Of a stretch of DNA of 41,898 nt, positions 18,314 to 26,075 are shown one piece after another; position 1 is the stretch's first letter; the number at the start of each line of letters is the position of its first letter. The stretch is from assembly GCA_945267035.1 (NCBI GenBank), contig CALYOS010000020.1:1-41898 (forward strand), read 5' to 3'. The stretch is from an uncultured Neisseriaceae bacterium. GTDB taxonomy: Bacteria > Pseudomonadota > Gammaproteobacteria > Burkholderiales > Neisseriaceae. The notes beneath the pieces were generated by a model that was given only the letters and a program-made list of their open reading frames with translations, ran no database searches and was not told the DNA's origin. A program made the position numbers and the translations under genes.

Positions 18314-18937
18314 TCAAAGAGGCTGCGTATGCGGTTTTCTTAAATAGCCTAAAACACGGAAATGATCTATTTTCCATTTTCCGTTTTGATAGATCAAAGG
18401 ATAAGTTACCCGACTGGGTGAATTTGGGCCAGGGTTTTGCTGCACAATTTCAATTTCATGATCGTTTACCTGACTGATAATAGCCACATGACCATGTTTG
18501 CTCCATCCAAGCACAATGATATCTTCCACCTCAGGTTTAGTCGGAGAACCATTGTGAAATTGCAGCAAATTACGTTTCGGGTTAATCTGACCATCCATCA
18601 CAGCTGCATCAAAAAAATCTTTGGCATGTCCATAACTATCCGGCATTTTATGATTAAATCGCTCATAATAATATCGCTTGATAAACTCCACGCACTGATA
18701 TTTTTGCCCCAAGTTATAGCCGTCTTTGCTCAGATTGCGCCCACTAACATTACCGACAGAACCATTATAGTAAACTTTAACGCCGTTAAATTGATCAATA
18801 ACAGTGCCAATTTTAGACCGATCTACTGCAAGATAGCCAAAATGAACTATTGCATAACTGATAGCGACTAATATAACTATACCGAACAAAAAGCTTTTTT
18901 TATATTTTGTAAAAAACGTGTTCTGAAATATTTTCAT
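18314..18937 (-). CDS. Membrane-anchored CHAP-domain amidase/peptidase
   Basis: A 207-residue protein with one N-terminal membrane helix (about residues 16-37) and a periplasmic CHAP domain. CHAP enzymes are Cys-His hydrolases that cut peptidoglycan amide bonds or gamma-glutamyl/glutathionylspermidine-type substrates. The nucleophile is C82 in GQKYQCVEFIKRYY; the His is most likely H150 in HGHVAIIS, followed by the polar residues of EIVQQN. All three elements are in normal order and spacing. The EFIKRYYYERF segment resembles the glutathionylspermidine amidase-like branch more than phage lysins, but the substrate is unknown. It is monocistronic, with no obvious partner or immunity gene nearby. 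Confidence 0.8.
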   Translation of the reverse strand: MKIFQNTFFTKYKKSFLFGIVILVAISYAIVHFGYLAVDRSKIGTVIDQFNGVKVYYNGSVGNVSGRNLSKDGYNLGQKYQCVEFIKRYYYERFNHKMPDSYGHAKDFFDAAVMDGQINPKRNLLQFHNGSPTKPEVEDIIVLGWSKHGHVAIISQVNDHEIEIVQQNPGPNSPSRVTYPLIYQNGKWKIDHFRVLGYLRKPHTQPL

Positions 18938-19183
18938 TAAGATCCAATCGTATATAAACCTCTAGCGCCAATCTAAACAGGCGACCATATATGCCAGTTG
19001 TTTGTAAATGCACACTCACCTAATTTGGCTAACTCTTCTCAATTATTGAACCATTTCTGCTGAAAAAGGGTACCTGTGCCACAATGACCATAATACTATT
19101 TCATGGCTTTTTTTTAAGCATTGAGGAGCTTGTTTGTTTGATATCGCGGTAAAGTGTTTAGACATCAAAAATTACTCTAATAT

Positions 19184-20344
19184 TTACCCTGTTATGATCG
19201 GTTGTTCATAGCGACGATGAAACCACAGCAAACAGCCACAGCCTAACAATGCCATGGGTACGCCAATTAATGCTGGATATTGGTAATTTAAGTGATGGCT
19301 GATGGCTAGTCCACCATTATAAGAACCCAGCGCGTTACCCAGATTAAATGCCATTTGTACACTGGCAGCGCCCAACAATGCACCTCCTGGAGAATGGCGC
19401 AGAAGCAGTAATTGCTGAGGTGCAGATACAGCAAACAGGCAGAATGTACACAAGCACATTAATGTAGCCGAGAGCCAACCAACGTGAGCGAATAAGAAGA
19501 TAAGTAATAAAGCCATTGCCGCAATACCTTGTAAAGTTGCAGCAACTTGTCCAGGCGTGTAACGATCCGACAAACGGCCACCACACCAGTTACCCAATAC
19601 CATACCGGCACCAGCTAGAATCATTAGCTCAGCAACCTGATTGTTATTGAAGCCTGAAACTTGCGTTAATAACGGTCTAATATAACTAAACCAACAAAAA
19701 ATCCCCCCATTACCCAATGCCGTTGCCGCCAGTATCAGCCAAGGGGCAGCCGACTTTAAAAATCGAAACTGACCCAAAATTCCTGTATTCGGTAAGCGTT
19801 CAATTTCTGGAATAAAACGTTTTAAGGCAAAAATCAATAGAATTGCCACAATCGATACCAGCAAAAACACCAGCCGCCAGCTGAAATGCAGGCTAAGCCA
19901 AGTGGCAACAGGTACCCCCAGCAGATTGGCTACAGTCATACCTGCAATCATCATGGCTACGGCTTGAGCAGAACGCCCTGGTGTGGCAAGTTTGGTTGCA
20001 ACAATGGATCCAATACCAAAATAAGCCCCATGGGGTAATCCAGCAATAAAACGACCAATCAATAAGGTTGTATACCCAGGTGCAACAGCGGCGACTAAAT
20101 TGCCACCAGCAATAAGTGCGGCTAAGGCCAATAAAATGTTTTTGGGCGCAAGCTGATAGCTTAGTACCAGCAGCCATGCACCACAGCACACCCCAATTGC
20201 ATAGGCGGCAATAAAATGACCAGCTTGAGCAATGGAAATATGCAGAGCATTAGCCACATCTGGCAAAATGCCCATCATACTGAATTCGGCCATGCCTAAG
20301 GCAAATGTCCCCAGTGACAAGGTAATTAAACTTTTCAAAATCAT
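19184..20344 (-). CDS. MFS transporter, AraJ/sugar-efflux (DHA1) type
   Basis: A 386-residue, 12-helix major facilitator. The N-terminus LGTFALGMAEFSMMGILPDV is the hallmark of the AraJ/YdhP/NepI DHA1 branch (family form: LA-x-FG-x-G-x-x-E-F-x-x-x-G-x-LP). RFIAGLPHGAYFGIGSIVA carries the R-x-x-x-G-x-x-H-G-A motif of helix 4-5, and GNWCGGRLSDRYTPGQ is motif A of the second half. ATG 20344 is preferred to an in-frame TTG at 20353. Substrate is unknown; members export sugars, nucleosides or drugs. A ynfA-like gene lies 118 bases upstream on the same strand, possibly co-transcribed. Confidence 0.87.
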   Translation of the reverse strand: MILKSLITLSLGTFALGMAEFSMMGILPDVANALHISIAQAGHFIAAYAIGVCCGAWLLVLSYQLAPKNILLALAALIAGGNLVAAVAPGYTTLLIGRFIAGLPHGAYFGIGSIVATKLATPGRSAQAVAMMIAGMTVANLLGVPVATWLSLHFSWRLVFLLVSIVAILLIFALKRFIPEIERLPNTGILGQFRFLKSAAPWLILAATALGNGGIFCWFSYIRPLLTQVSGFNNNQVAELMILAGAGMVLGNWCGGRLSDRYTPGQVAATLQGIAAMALLLIFLFAHVGWLSATLMCLCTFCLFAVSAPQQLLLLRHSPGGALLGAASVQMAFNLGNALGSYNGGLAISHHLNYQYPALIGVPMALLGCGCLLWFHRRYEQPIITG

Positions 20345-20462
20345 AAGTAACAATAGGATTTGATGGTAAGCAAGAATATAAGTAGTTTAGACTCGGAAAT
20401 TAGCCTTGTCACTGACTGTGCACGTAAATCTAAGATTTCTAAGAAAAAATGCAAGTTAATCC

Positions 20463-20786
20463 TTATCCTCTTGGCATGAGTAAAATAATCGCTGCGCCGA
20501 GTAGGCAGAGGGTTGCACCAACGATATCCCATTTGTCTGGTATCGACTTTTCAACCAGCCACGACCATCCCAAGGAACAACAAATATATATTCCTCCATA
20601 GATCGCATAACTACGACCAGCAATATTGGTTGGTGTCAGCGTTAACAGCCAAGCAAAAAGCAGTAACGATATTGATCCTGGAAGTAGCCAAAAAATAGAT
20701 TTATCCAGACGCTGCCATGCCCAGAAAGCAAAACAGCCACTGATTTCAGCCAATGCCGCCAGAAAAAAATAAATTAAAGATAACAT
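20463..20786 (-). CDS. YnfA/UPF0060 small multidrug-resistance-like membrane protein
   Basis: A 107-residue protein with four predicted membrane helices, matching YnfA length. It has the diagnostic [15 protein letters not shown] in helix 1 (conserved Glu in AEI-x-G) and [20 protein letters not shown], with the R-x-YA-x-YGG-x-Y motif of this family. YnfA is a relative of SMR transporters and has been linked to efflux of cationic compounds. It probably works as a dimer. It may form a transcription unit with the MFS gene downstream. Confidence in family is high. Confidence 0.92.
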   Translation of the reverse strand: MLSLIYFFLAALAEISGCFAFWAWQRLDKSIFWLLPGSISLLLFAWLLTLTPTNIAGRSYAIYGGIYICCSLGWSWLVEKSIPDKWDIVGATLCLLGAAIILLMPRG

Positions 20787-21449
20787 CCGAGAATACTTAA
20801 TATAGAATAAATCACATAAATTGTAGCAACCTAAACAACCTCCAACCCAAAGAATTTCATCCTCAGATGGTGCATTACCAACGATTCTCCTTTTGAATAA
20901 ATTCTATACCGAAATTCTGGCTCGTAATGCATAACTCAGTGTTTTATTCATGGTCGGCACCATTTTTTCAAATGCAAGAGAATTTTAATCTTGCTCACGC
21001 TACTACAATTTCCAATCTACAGAACTTAGTTTGTAACAGCAAATAAAATTTTCGCAGAGTGGCACAGTCAAAGAAAGCTTACAATACTTGTAGTAGAAAT
21101 TCTTTTAGTAGCAACTGTACTAAGATCAAAATACTATCGAGTCTTGGTGCTAGCGAGATTTTTTTTTGAAAAGGGGTCTAATTAGATTATCGGCTCAAGA
21201 TGAACAGCGTAGTTTAGCTGGCTTAAATATAACTTCCCCAAAATTAAGGAGCGATTAGTTCGCAATATACATCGATTTTGAGGCTTAATCTCAATTCAAA
21301 AATGGAAAAGTAATGCATCGTAGAGTATTAAATGCTGATAACCATAAGTCTGGTGAAATCAATGAGAAAGATAAAATTATTTGTTCATTAATCTGAATTT
21401 TTATTGTAAAATATAAACATTACTTAACTAAATAAACGAGTATACAAAG
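20787..21449. other. 0.66-kb spacer between ynfA and the lipoprotein array
   Basis: No gene seen. Contains a T9 run near 21160 and a short 27-codon open stretch at about 21314 (MHRRVLNADNHKSGEINEK) with no support as a gene. The last 70 bases hold the leader conserved upstream of the array genes (CTAAATAAACGA, then TATACAAAG just before the ATG). Confidence 0.35.
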
Positions 21450-21950
21450 ATGAGAAAATTGATTGCGATTTTTTTCTGCTTGGGTCTTTTGACTGCGTGT
21501 AATTCAGAATCATCTAAAAAAGATTCCGCTTCAGATGCCGCTAAAATAGAAGCATCTCAAACCAGCGTACCTGCAACATCAACTGAGACGACCCCTGCAT
21601 CACCTCCCGCTGTAACATCGACAAATAGTGAGTTAAGCACTGATATAAGAAGTCAAATTGAGCGCGATATCCAAAATATGCAACAAAATTTACCCATCAA
21701 AATGAATGGTGTGGATTTAACTGAAATAAAATTAGAAAACAACACTATTTATCAATCATTCAACTTTGCTGATAAAAATATCACCAGTAAAAAAGTCCCT
21801 CTAGAGCAATTAAAGCAAAGATTATTAATGGGTTGTAATCAGCCAGATATTAAACGTTTTCTTTCCGGGGGATATGATTTTTTATATACCTATCATTTTC
21901 AGGATAAATCAAAAGTAGAAATAAGGATGAGTGCAAAAGACTGTCAATAA
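21450..21950 (+). CDS. Array lipoprotein A (unknown family, intact)
   Basis: A 166-residue lipoprotein. The signal peptide ends in lipobox LLTAC (lipidated C17). A flexible Ser/Thr/Ala/Pro linker (about 18-62) leads to a C-terminal domain (about 65-166) with the core LPIKMNGVDLTEIKLENNTI, C129 in LLMGCNQPD, an aromatic strand YDFLYTYHFQD and a terminal SAKDC (C165). The two cysteines are conserved in all intact paralogs and could form a disulfide in the periplasm. Function unknown. It is the first of a tandem family. Its N-terminal half matches paralog C best and its C-terminal half matches the broken paralog D. It has its own AT-rich leader and its own terminator-like hairpin, so it is probably monocistronic. 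Confidence 0.85.
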   Translation: MRKLIAIFFCLGLLTACNSESSKKDSASDAAKIEASQTSVPATSTETTPASPPAVTSTNSELSTDIRSQIERDIQNMQQNLPIKMNGVDLTEIKLENNTIYQSFNFADKNITSKKVPLEQLKQRLLMGCNQPDIKRFLSGGYDFLYTYHFQDKSKVEIRMSAKDCQ

Positions 21951-21971
21951 TAAAAATTTTATACTGAAACT

Positions 21972-21998
21972 AAAGGGGTGCTGATGCGCCCCTTTTTT
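21972..21998 (+). terminator. Terminator of lipoprotein A
   Basis: AAAGGGGTGC pairs with GCGCCCCTTT around a short loop, followed by a T-run. Related hairpins follow B, C and (degraded) D. Confidence 0.8.
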
Positions 21999-22252
21999 AT
22001 TCTTTTTGGTACAAGATGATAATTGTGTTTATCTTGATATTATTGTTAATGAATGGATTCTGATTTCTAATATTTAAAACGAATATATTCATTATTCCAG
22101 CTTGAACATCGCTTTCATAAGCAAATACATAAACCTGATGATAAAAATCAGAAAATTAAAATTTGATCTACAGAAGCAGAAAGAATCTAAATTCGCCTTA
22201 TGTCTTTATTAGCCGATCTTGATCTAATTTGACCTAGTTGAATGTCACTATG

Positions 22253-22500
22253 ATGAACAGATTAAACTTTCTATTTTGCATCGGTTTACTTGGTTCTTGT
22301 TATGCATTATTTAAATTAAAGTTAAAACAGCTTTAGTTACAACTCCATCAGCCATATTGGCAAGGCCTATGCCAGAATCAGATGTGAAAAAGTGAAATAG
22401 AACGACATATCTAAAAGTACAACCATGTACACCGATGAAAGTAAAAGGTCCGGATATGATCATGCTTGAGCATAAATTGAGAAAATTGGTCAATTTAATA
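22253..22500 (+). pseudogene. Decayed array lipoprotein fragment (between A and B)
   Basis: ATG 22253 opens a short lipoprotein signal (MNRLNFLFCIGLLGSC) very like those of copies D and E (MNKFITL..CIGL..). The frame then stops (TAG about 22334). A shifted frame continues the homology: PSAILARPMPESDVKK here, against PSATLARTQQVSDLKK in copy D. Further on, MKVKGPDM...LEHKLRK faintly recalls the conserved core. This is a frameshifted, eroded paralog of the short-signal type. Confidence 0.65.
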
Positions 22501-22524
22501 TTTATTTTTGAGAAAAGGGAAAGC

Positions 22525-22657
22525 GTTATCTATTAGTCAGTATCAATTAAGAATAATCGCCAGACTGCAACAGAGGAGCCACTATATTTTTAATCAACGT
22601 AGTTAATAAAATTAAAGTAAATTTAATAATCAGCTATATCTTGGATCGATAAATAAT
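22525..22657 (+). repeat. 133-bp spacer block, copy 1
   Basis: By eye identical over 133 bases to 23767-23899. It starts 241 bases before the ATG of gene B, exactly the distance of copy 2 from gene C. Sequence on both sides is similar but has diverged. Confidence 0.9.
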
Positions 22658-22765
22658 TAGAATAAAGTTGAAACTTTAATTAAAGAATTAAAAATATATT
22701 TTATCATTCACAATTTGATTGTAAGATACTAACATTATTTAAACTAAATAAACGATTATACAAAG

Positions 22766-23266
22766 ATGAAAAAACTGATTGCAATTTTTTTTTGCATGGG
22801 TCTGATGACTGCTTGCAATTCAGAATCTTCTAAAAAACATACTCCATCCGGTGCTGCTAAAGTTGAAGTTTCTCAAACCAATGAATCAGCAACACCAACC
22901 GATATGGTTACAGCTCCGCCTTCATCTGCAGCATCATCCAATACTCAGTCAGGAACTGATTCGCATAGTGAATTAAGGCGAAAAGTCCAAATTATGCAAC
23001 AACGTTTACCAATCAAAATGTATGGTATGGATTTGACTGACTTGAAATTTGAAAATAACACGATTTATTATACATACATTTTTACTGATAAAAATATCAC
23101 CAGTAAAAACGCTTCTGCAGAGCAAATGAAGAATACTTTATTGATGTTATGTGATCGGCCAGATAGTAAAGCTTTTATATTAGATGGTAATGCCTTTATG
23201 TACACCTATCATTTCCAAGATGGATCAAAGGTGGAATTAAGGATAAGTGCAAAAGATTGTCAATAA
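22766..23266 (+). CDS. Array lipoprotein B (unknown family, intact)
   Basis: A 166-residue paralog of A with the same plan: lipobox LMTAC (C17), a Ser/Ala/Thr/Pro linker, core LPIKMYGMDLTDLKFENNTI, C129 in LLMLCDRPD, strand FMYTYHFQDGSKVEL and the terminal KDC (C165). Its C-terminal half is nearly identical to that of C and clearly different from those of A and D. The linker differs from both A and C. It is preceded by the conserved leader ending TATACAAAG-ATG without a classical Shine-Dalgarno site and followed by its own GC hairpin (23289-23320). Function unknown. Confidence 0.85.
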   Translation: MKKLIAIFFCMGLMTACNSESSKKHTPSGAAKVEVSQTNESATPTDMVTAPPSSAASSNTQSGTDSHSELRRKVQIMQQRLPIKMYGMDLTDLKFENNTIYYTYIFTDKNITSKNASAEQMKNTLLMLCDRPDSKAFILDGNAFMYTYHFQDGSKVELRISAKDCQ

Positions 23267-23288
23267 GATCAAATTTATGCTCTAAAAT

Positions 23289-23320
23289 AAAGGGGGTGCA
23301 GATGCGCGCCCCTTATTCTT
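23289..23320 (+). terminator. Terminator of lipoprotein B
   Basis: AAGGGGGTGC pairs with GCGCGCCCCTT around a short loop and is followed by TATTCTTTT. Confidence 0.7.
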
Positions 23321-23554
23321 TTAATCAAGTATAAAAGATGAATTGATCATGATGATATTATTAAATGATGTATCATTTTATCGTTAAGATTCTCAAATAA
23401 TATAATTATCATTACAGCTACCCTATCGCTTTTAAAAAAACACAAGAATAAATTTTATTTAGATAAAATCTAACTAAAAAGTCGCGACAATGAATAAATA
23501 AATGATGCTAAATTGTATTAGTCTAAAGGGTCTTTGCTATGCTATTACCAATAG

Positions 23555-23730
23555 CAATAACCGAGATAGCTCTCGTTTTCATCTCTATCTACATTACCGA
23601 GAGATGCTCATCTATAAGATAATTAAGAAGGTGAATTACAACGCGTCATCCTGAATAAATATAATATCGTTAGGCGATGAAAACGAATGGTATAGATATT
23701 ACCCACGAGCAGCATGAATTGAGAAAATAA
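23555..23730 (+). pseudogene. Heavily eroded array fragment (between B and C)
   Basis: Sequence from about 23565 (GATAGCTC...) resembles the linker-coding region of copy D. A stretch at about 23677 encodes MKTNGIDITHEQHELRK, which aligns with MKVKGPDMIMLEHKLRK in the same place of the preceding unit (about 22437) and recalls the core KMNGVDLT. No frame is open. It is best explained as a second decayed short-signal copy that was duplicated with the unit. Confidence 0.45.
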
Positions 23731-23766
23731 TACAATTAATTATTTATTATTGAGAAAAGTTAAAGA

Positions 23767-23899
23767 GTTATCTATTAGTCAGTATCAATTAAGAATAATC
23801 GCCAGACTGCAACAGAGGAGCCACTATATTTTTAATCAACGTAGTTAATAAAATTAAAGTAAATTTAATAATCAGCTATATCTTGGATCGATAAATAAT
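23767..23899 (+). repeat. 133-bp spacer block, copy 2
   Basis: Identical by eye to 22525-22657 and offset by exactly 1242 bases, the same offset as between the start codons of B and C. Confidence 0.9.
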
Positions 23900-24007
23900 C
23901 ACAATAAAATTGAAACTTTTTATTTAAGAATAAAAATAAATTTTATCATTCGCAATTCGATTGTAATATACTAACATTTCTTAAACTAAATAAACGATTA
24001 TATAAAG

Positions 24008-24538
24008 ATGAAAAAACTAATTGCGATTTTTTTCTGCATGGGGCTCATGACAGCTTGCAATTCAGAATCCTCTAAAAAAGATTCTGCGTCAGATGCCACT
24101 AAAATAGAAGCATCTCAAACCCAAGTGTCAACGGCTTTGGCAATACCAGCTGAAATGGTTCCAGCTTCGTCTTCATCTGCAGCGTCATCCAATACTCATG
24201 CAGCATCATCCAATACTCAGTCTGGAACTGATATGCATAGTGAATTAAGGCGAAACATCCAAATTATGCAACAACGTTTACCAATCAAAATGTATGGTAT
24301 GGATTTGACTGACTTGAAATTTGAAAATAACACGATTTATTATACATACACTATTACTGATAAACGTGTCACCAGTAAAAACTCGTCTGCAGAGCAAATA
24401 AAAAACGCTTTATATATGGCATGTGATCTGCCAGATAGTAAACCTTTTATATTAGATGGTAATGCCATTATGTACACCTATCTTTTCCAAGATGGATCAA
24501 AGGTGGAATTAAAGATAAGTGCAAAAGATTGTCGATAA
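24008..24538 (+). CDS. Array lipoprotein C (unknown family, intact, chimeric)
   Basis: A 176-residue paralog with lipobox LMTAC (C17). The first about 38 residues (NSESSKKDSASDATKIEASQ) match A, whereas the domain from about residue 70 on (MYGMDLTDLKFENNTIYYTY) matches B, so the gene is a recombinant. The linker is ten residues longer than in A and B, partly because of a 21-bp tandem duplication (24179-24220) that repeats AASSNT. The two domain cysteines are retained (LYMACDLPD and the terminal KDC). It has the same leader and its own terminator hairpin. Function unknown. Confidence 0.85.
   Translation: MKKLIAIFFCMGLMTACNSESSKKDSASDATKIEASQTQVSTALAIPAEMVPASSSSAASSNTHAASSNTQSGTDMHSELRRNIQIMQQRLPIKMYGMDLTDLKFENNTIYYTYTITDKRVTSKNSSAEQIKNALYMACDLPDSKPFILDGNAIMYTYLFQDGSKVELKISAKDCR
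24179..24220 (+). repeat. Two 21-bp tandem repeats inside lipoprotein C
   Basis: 24179-24199 and 24200-24220 differ at two positions and encode AASSNTH and AASSNTQ. B has a single copy. The length is a multiple of three, so repeat change alters linker length without shifting the frame. Confidence 0.85.
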
Positions 24539-24560
24539 GATCAATTCCATATCGAAAATT

Positions 24561-24584
24561 AAGGGTGCTGAAGCGCCTTTTTTT
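24561..24584 (+). terminator. Terminator of lipoprotein C
   Basis: AAGGGTGC pairs, with one bulge, with GCGCCTT and is followed by a run of seven T. Confidence 0.75.
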
Positions 24585-24828
24585 ATTTCCATTGTACTAG
24601 AAGAGAAATGTGATGATCTTGATATTATTGATTGAAGAAACACTTTATACCTCCAAAAATTTAATATGATATTATCATTGTAAAAGCAACTATATCGTTA
24701 TAAAAATTCTAAATGAGGTTAAATGCCAACTAATTGTATAGTCATTATAGAGTATGGGCAAAATTAAGATTAATCGAGTGTTTCTTGGTTTAATAATATA
24801 GACATAATTTAATTGAATGTTGAATACA

Positions 24829-25260
24829 ATGAATAAATTTATTACCCTATCTTGTATCGGTCTACAAGCTGCATGTCATTCTTTACCCTCAACAACCACT
24901 TTGATAGCTCCATCTCCATCAGCCACATTGGCAAGAACTCAGCAGGTATCGGATTTGAAAAAAGAAATCGAGTAAAGAATCGCAAAAATACAAGAAAATT
25001 TACCCATCAAAATGAATGGTGTGGATTTGACTGATATAAAAATAGCAAACCATTCTATTTATCAATCATTGACTATTACTAATAAAAATATCACCAGTAA
25101 GGAAGTCCCTCTAGCGCAATTTAAGCGAGTTGCATTAATGGAATGCGATAAGCCAGATATTAAACGTTTTCTTTCCGGGGGATATGATTTTATATATACC
25201 TATCATTTTCAGGATAAATCACAAATAGAAGTAAGGTTGGGTGCAAAAGACTGTCAATAA
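24829..25260 (+). pseudogene. Array lipoprotein D, broken by one nonsense codon
   Basis: A 143-codon gene that is complete except for a TAA at 24973-24975 (codon 49). It starts MNKFITLSCIGLQAAC (lipobox, C16). The linker runs to VSDLKKEIE, then the stop, then RIAKIQENLPIKMNGVDLTD and the full C-terminal domain ending GAKDCQ. The DNA of the second half is nearly identical to that of A, whereas the first half is of the other signal type. No frameshift is present, so inactivation looks recent. An ATG at 25012 remains open downstream but would give a domain without a signal, so I do not count it as a gene. The hairpin after it is degraded. Confidence 0.8.
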
Positions 25261-25557
25261 AATAAATTCCATACTGGAAACTAAAGGGGTGCGGATGCTT
25301 CCCATTTTTTATTTCAACTGTACAAAAAGATAAATGTGTTGTTTTCTAAGTAAACAAATCATATCCTATCTTCAAGTTCTACAAATTTGATTATCATTAC
25401 AGCTTCAATTTTTTTTAAAAAAGTTAAAGAATATACTTGGTCCCTAAATACTTGATTATTTAAATTTAATGTACGCGTAGGCGGTAAAGAAAATTTGAGT
25501 CATGGTGTATTTCTTAATTTAAAAATATAGATAAAACTTGTTTGAAGAGGAAATATA

Positions 25558-26022
25558 ATGAATAAATTTATTACTTTATTGTGTGTCGGTCTATTGGCTT
25601 CATGTCATTCTTTATCAGCAACTCCAACCTAGACAGTTCCGGCATCGTCTTTATCTACAACCCCAGCAAATATTCAGTCAGACACGGATTTAAACAGTGA
25701 TGTGGAATATGTAAAGCGAAAAATCCAAAAGGTGCAACACCGCTAACCATTTAAAATAAATGGTATGGTTTTAACTGATAAAACATGAAAAGATAAAATA
25801 ATCCAATTTTCATATCATATTAGTGAAGAAGAGTTCACTATGAAAAATATTGATGTTGAGAAATTTGTCGAGAAATTTAAAACCGATATACTAGAACTTT
25901 GTAATCAGATTCATAGTCGACGTCTTAATTCGGCAGGATAAGGAATATTGTATCGTCTTGATTTAAGTCATGATATCGAAATTAAAGCGCCAATCAATGC
26001 TGAACATTGCCAACAACACTAA
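25558..26022 (+). pseudogene. Array lipoprotein E, four in-frame stops
   Basis: ATG 25558 follows the best ribosome-binding site of the array (AAGAGGAAA). It opens MNKFITLLCVGLLASC (lipobox, C16), nearly the D signal. The same frame can be followed for 154 codons to a terminal TAA at 26020. It is interrupted by TAG (25630), TAA (25744), TGA (25786) and TAA (25939), with no frameshift. Family features persist across the stops: a T/S/P linker, PFKINGMVLTD at the core, a Cys (ILELCNQ) at the first conserved site and NAEHCQQH at the end for the second. It is the most divergent copy and lies closest to tex. Confidence 0.75.
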
Positions 26023-26038
26023 ATTGACCTTTACTCGA

Positions 26039-26067
26039 TCAATGAGGGCACTTTGCGCCCTCATTGA
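26039..26067. terminator. Hairpin between array and tex (convergent)
   Basis: TCAATGAGGGC (26039-26049) pairs with GCCCTCATTGA (26057-26067), an 11-bp stem placed just after tex and after copy E. No strong T-run is present on either strand; bidirectional termination is likely but not certain. Confidence 0.7.
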
Positions 26068-26075
26068 TTAACCAT

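Noticed and set aside
18437-18871. 144-codon open frame opposite the CHAP gene
   Set aside because: It is a shadow of the minus-strand CHAP gene, which has a complete domain. The antisense product shows no motif and an unnatural composition.
20787-20960. Minus-strand leader peptide (14 codons, [14 protein letters not shown]) or riboswitch ahead of ynfA
   Set aside because: The frame is very short and no conserved structure of a known riboswitch was recognised; not enough evidence.
22525-23899. CRISPR array or insertion sequence explaining the repeats
   Set aside because: Only two copies 1.24 kb apart, with lipoprotein genes between them, no short regular repeat-spacer pattern, no transposase and no terminal inverted repeats.
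25012-25260. 82-codon frame starting at the core of copy D as a separate gene
   Set aside because: It lacks a signal peptide and ribosome-binding site; it is the remainder of the nonsense-broken lipoprotein gene.
21450-26022. Stop-codon readthrough or an altered genetic code to explain copies D and E
   Set aside because: All housekeeping genes in the window end normally at TAA, TAG or TGA, and three different stop codons interrupt copy E. Pseudogenisation is the simpler explanation.
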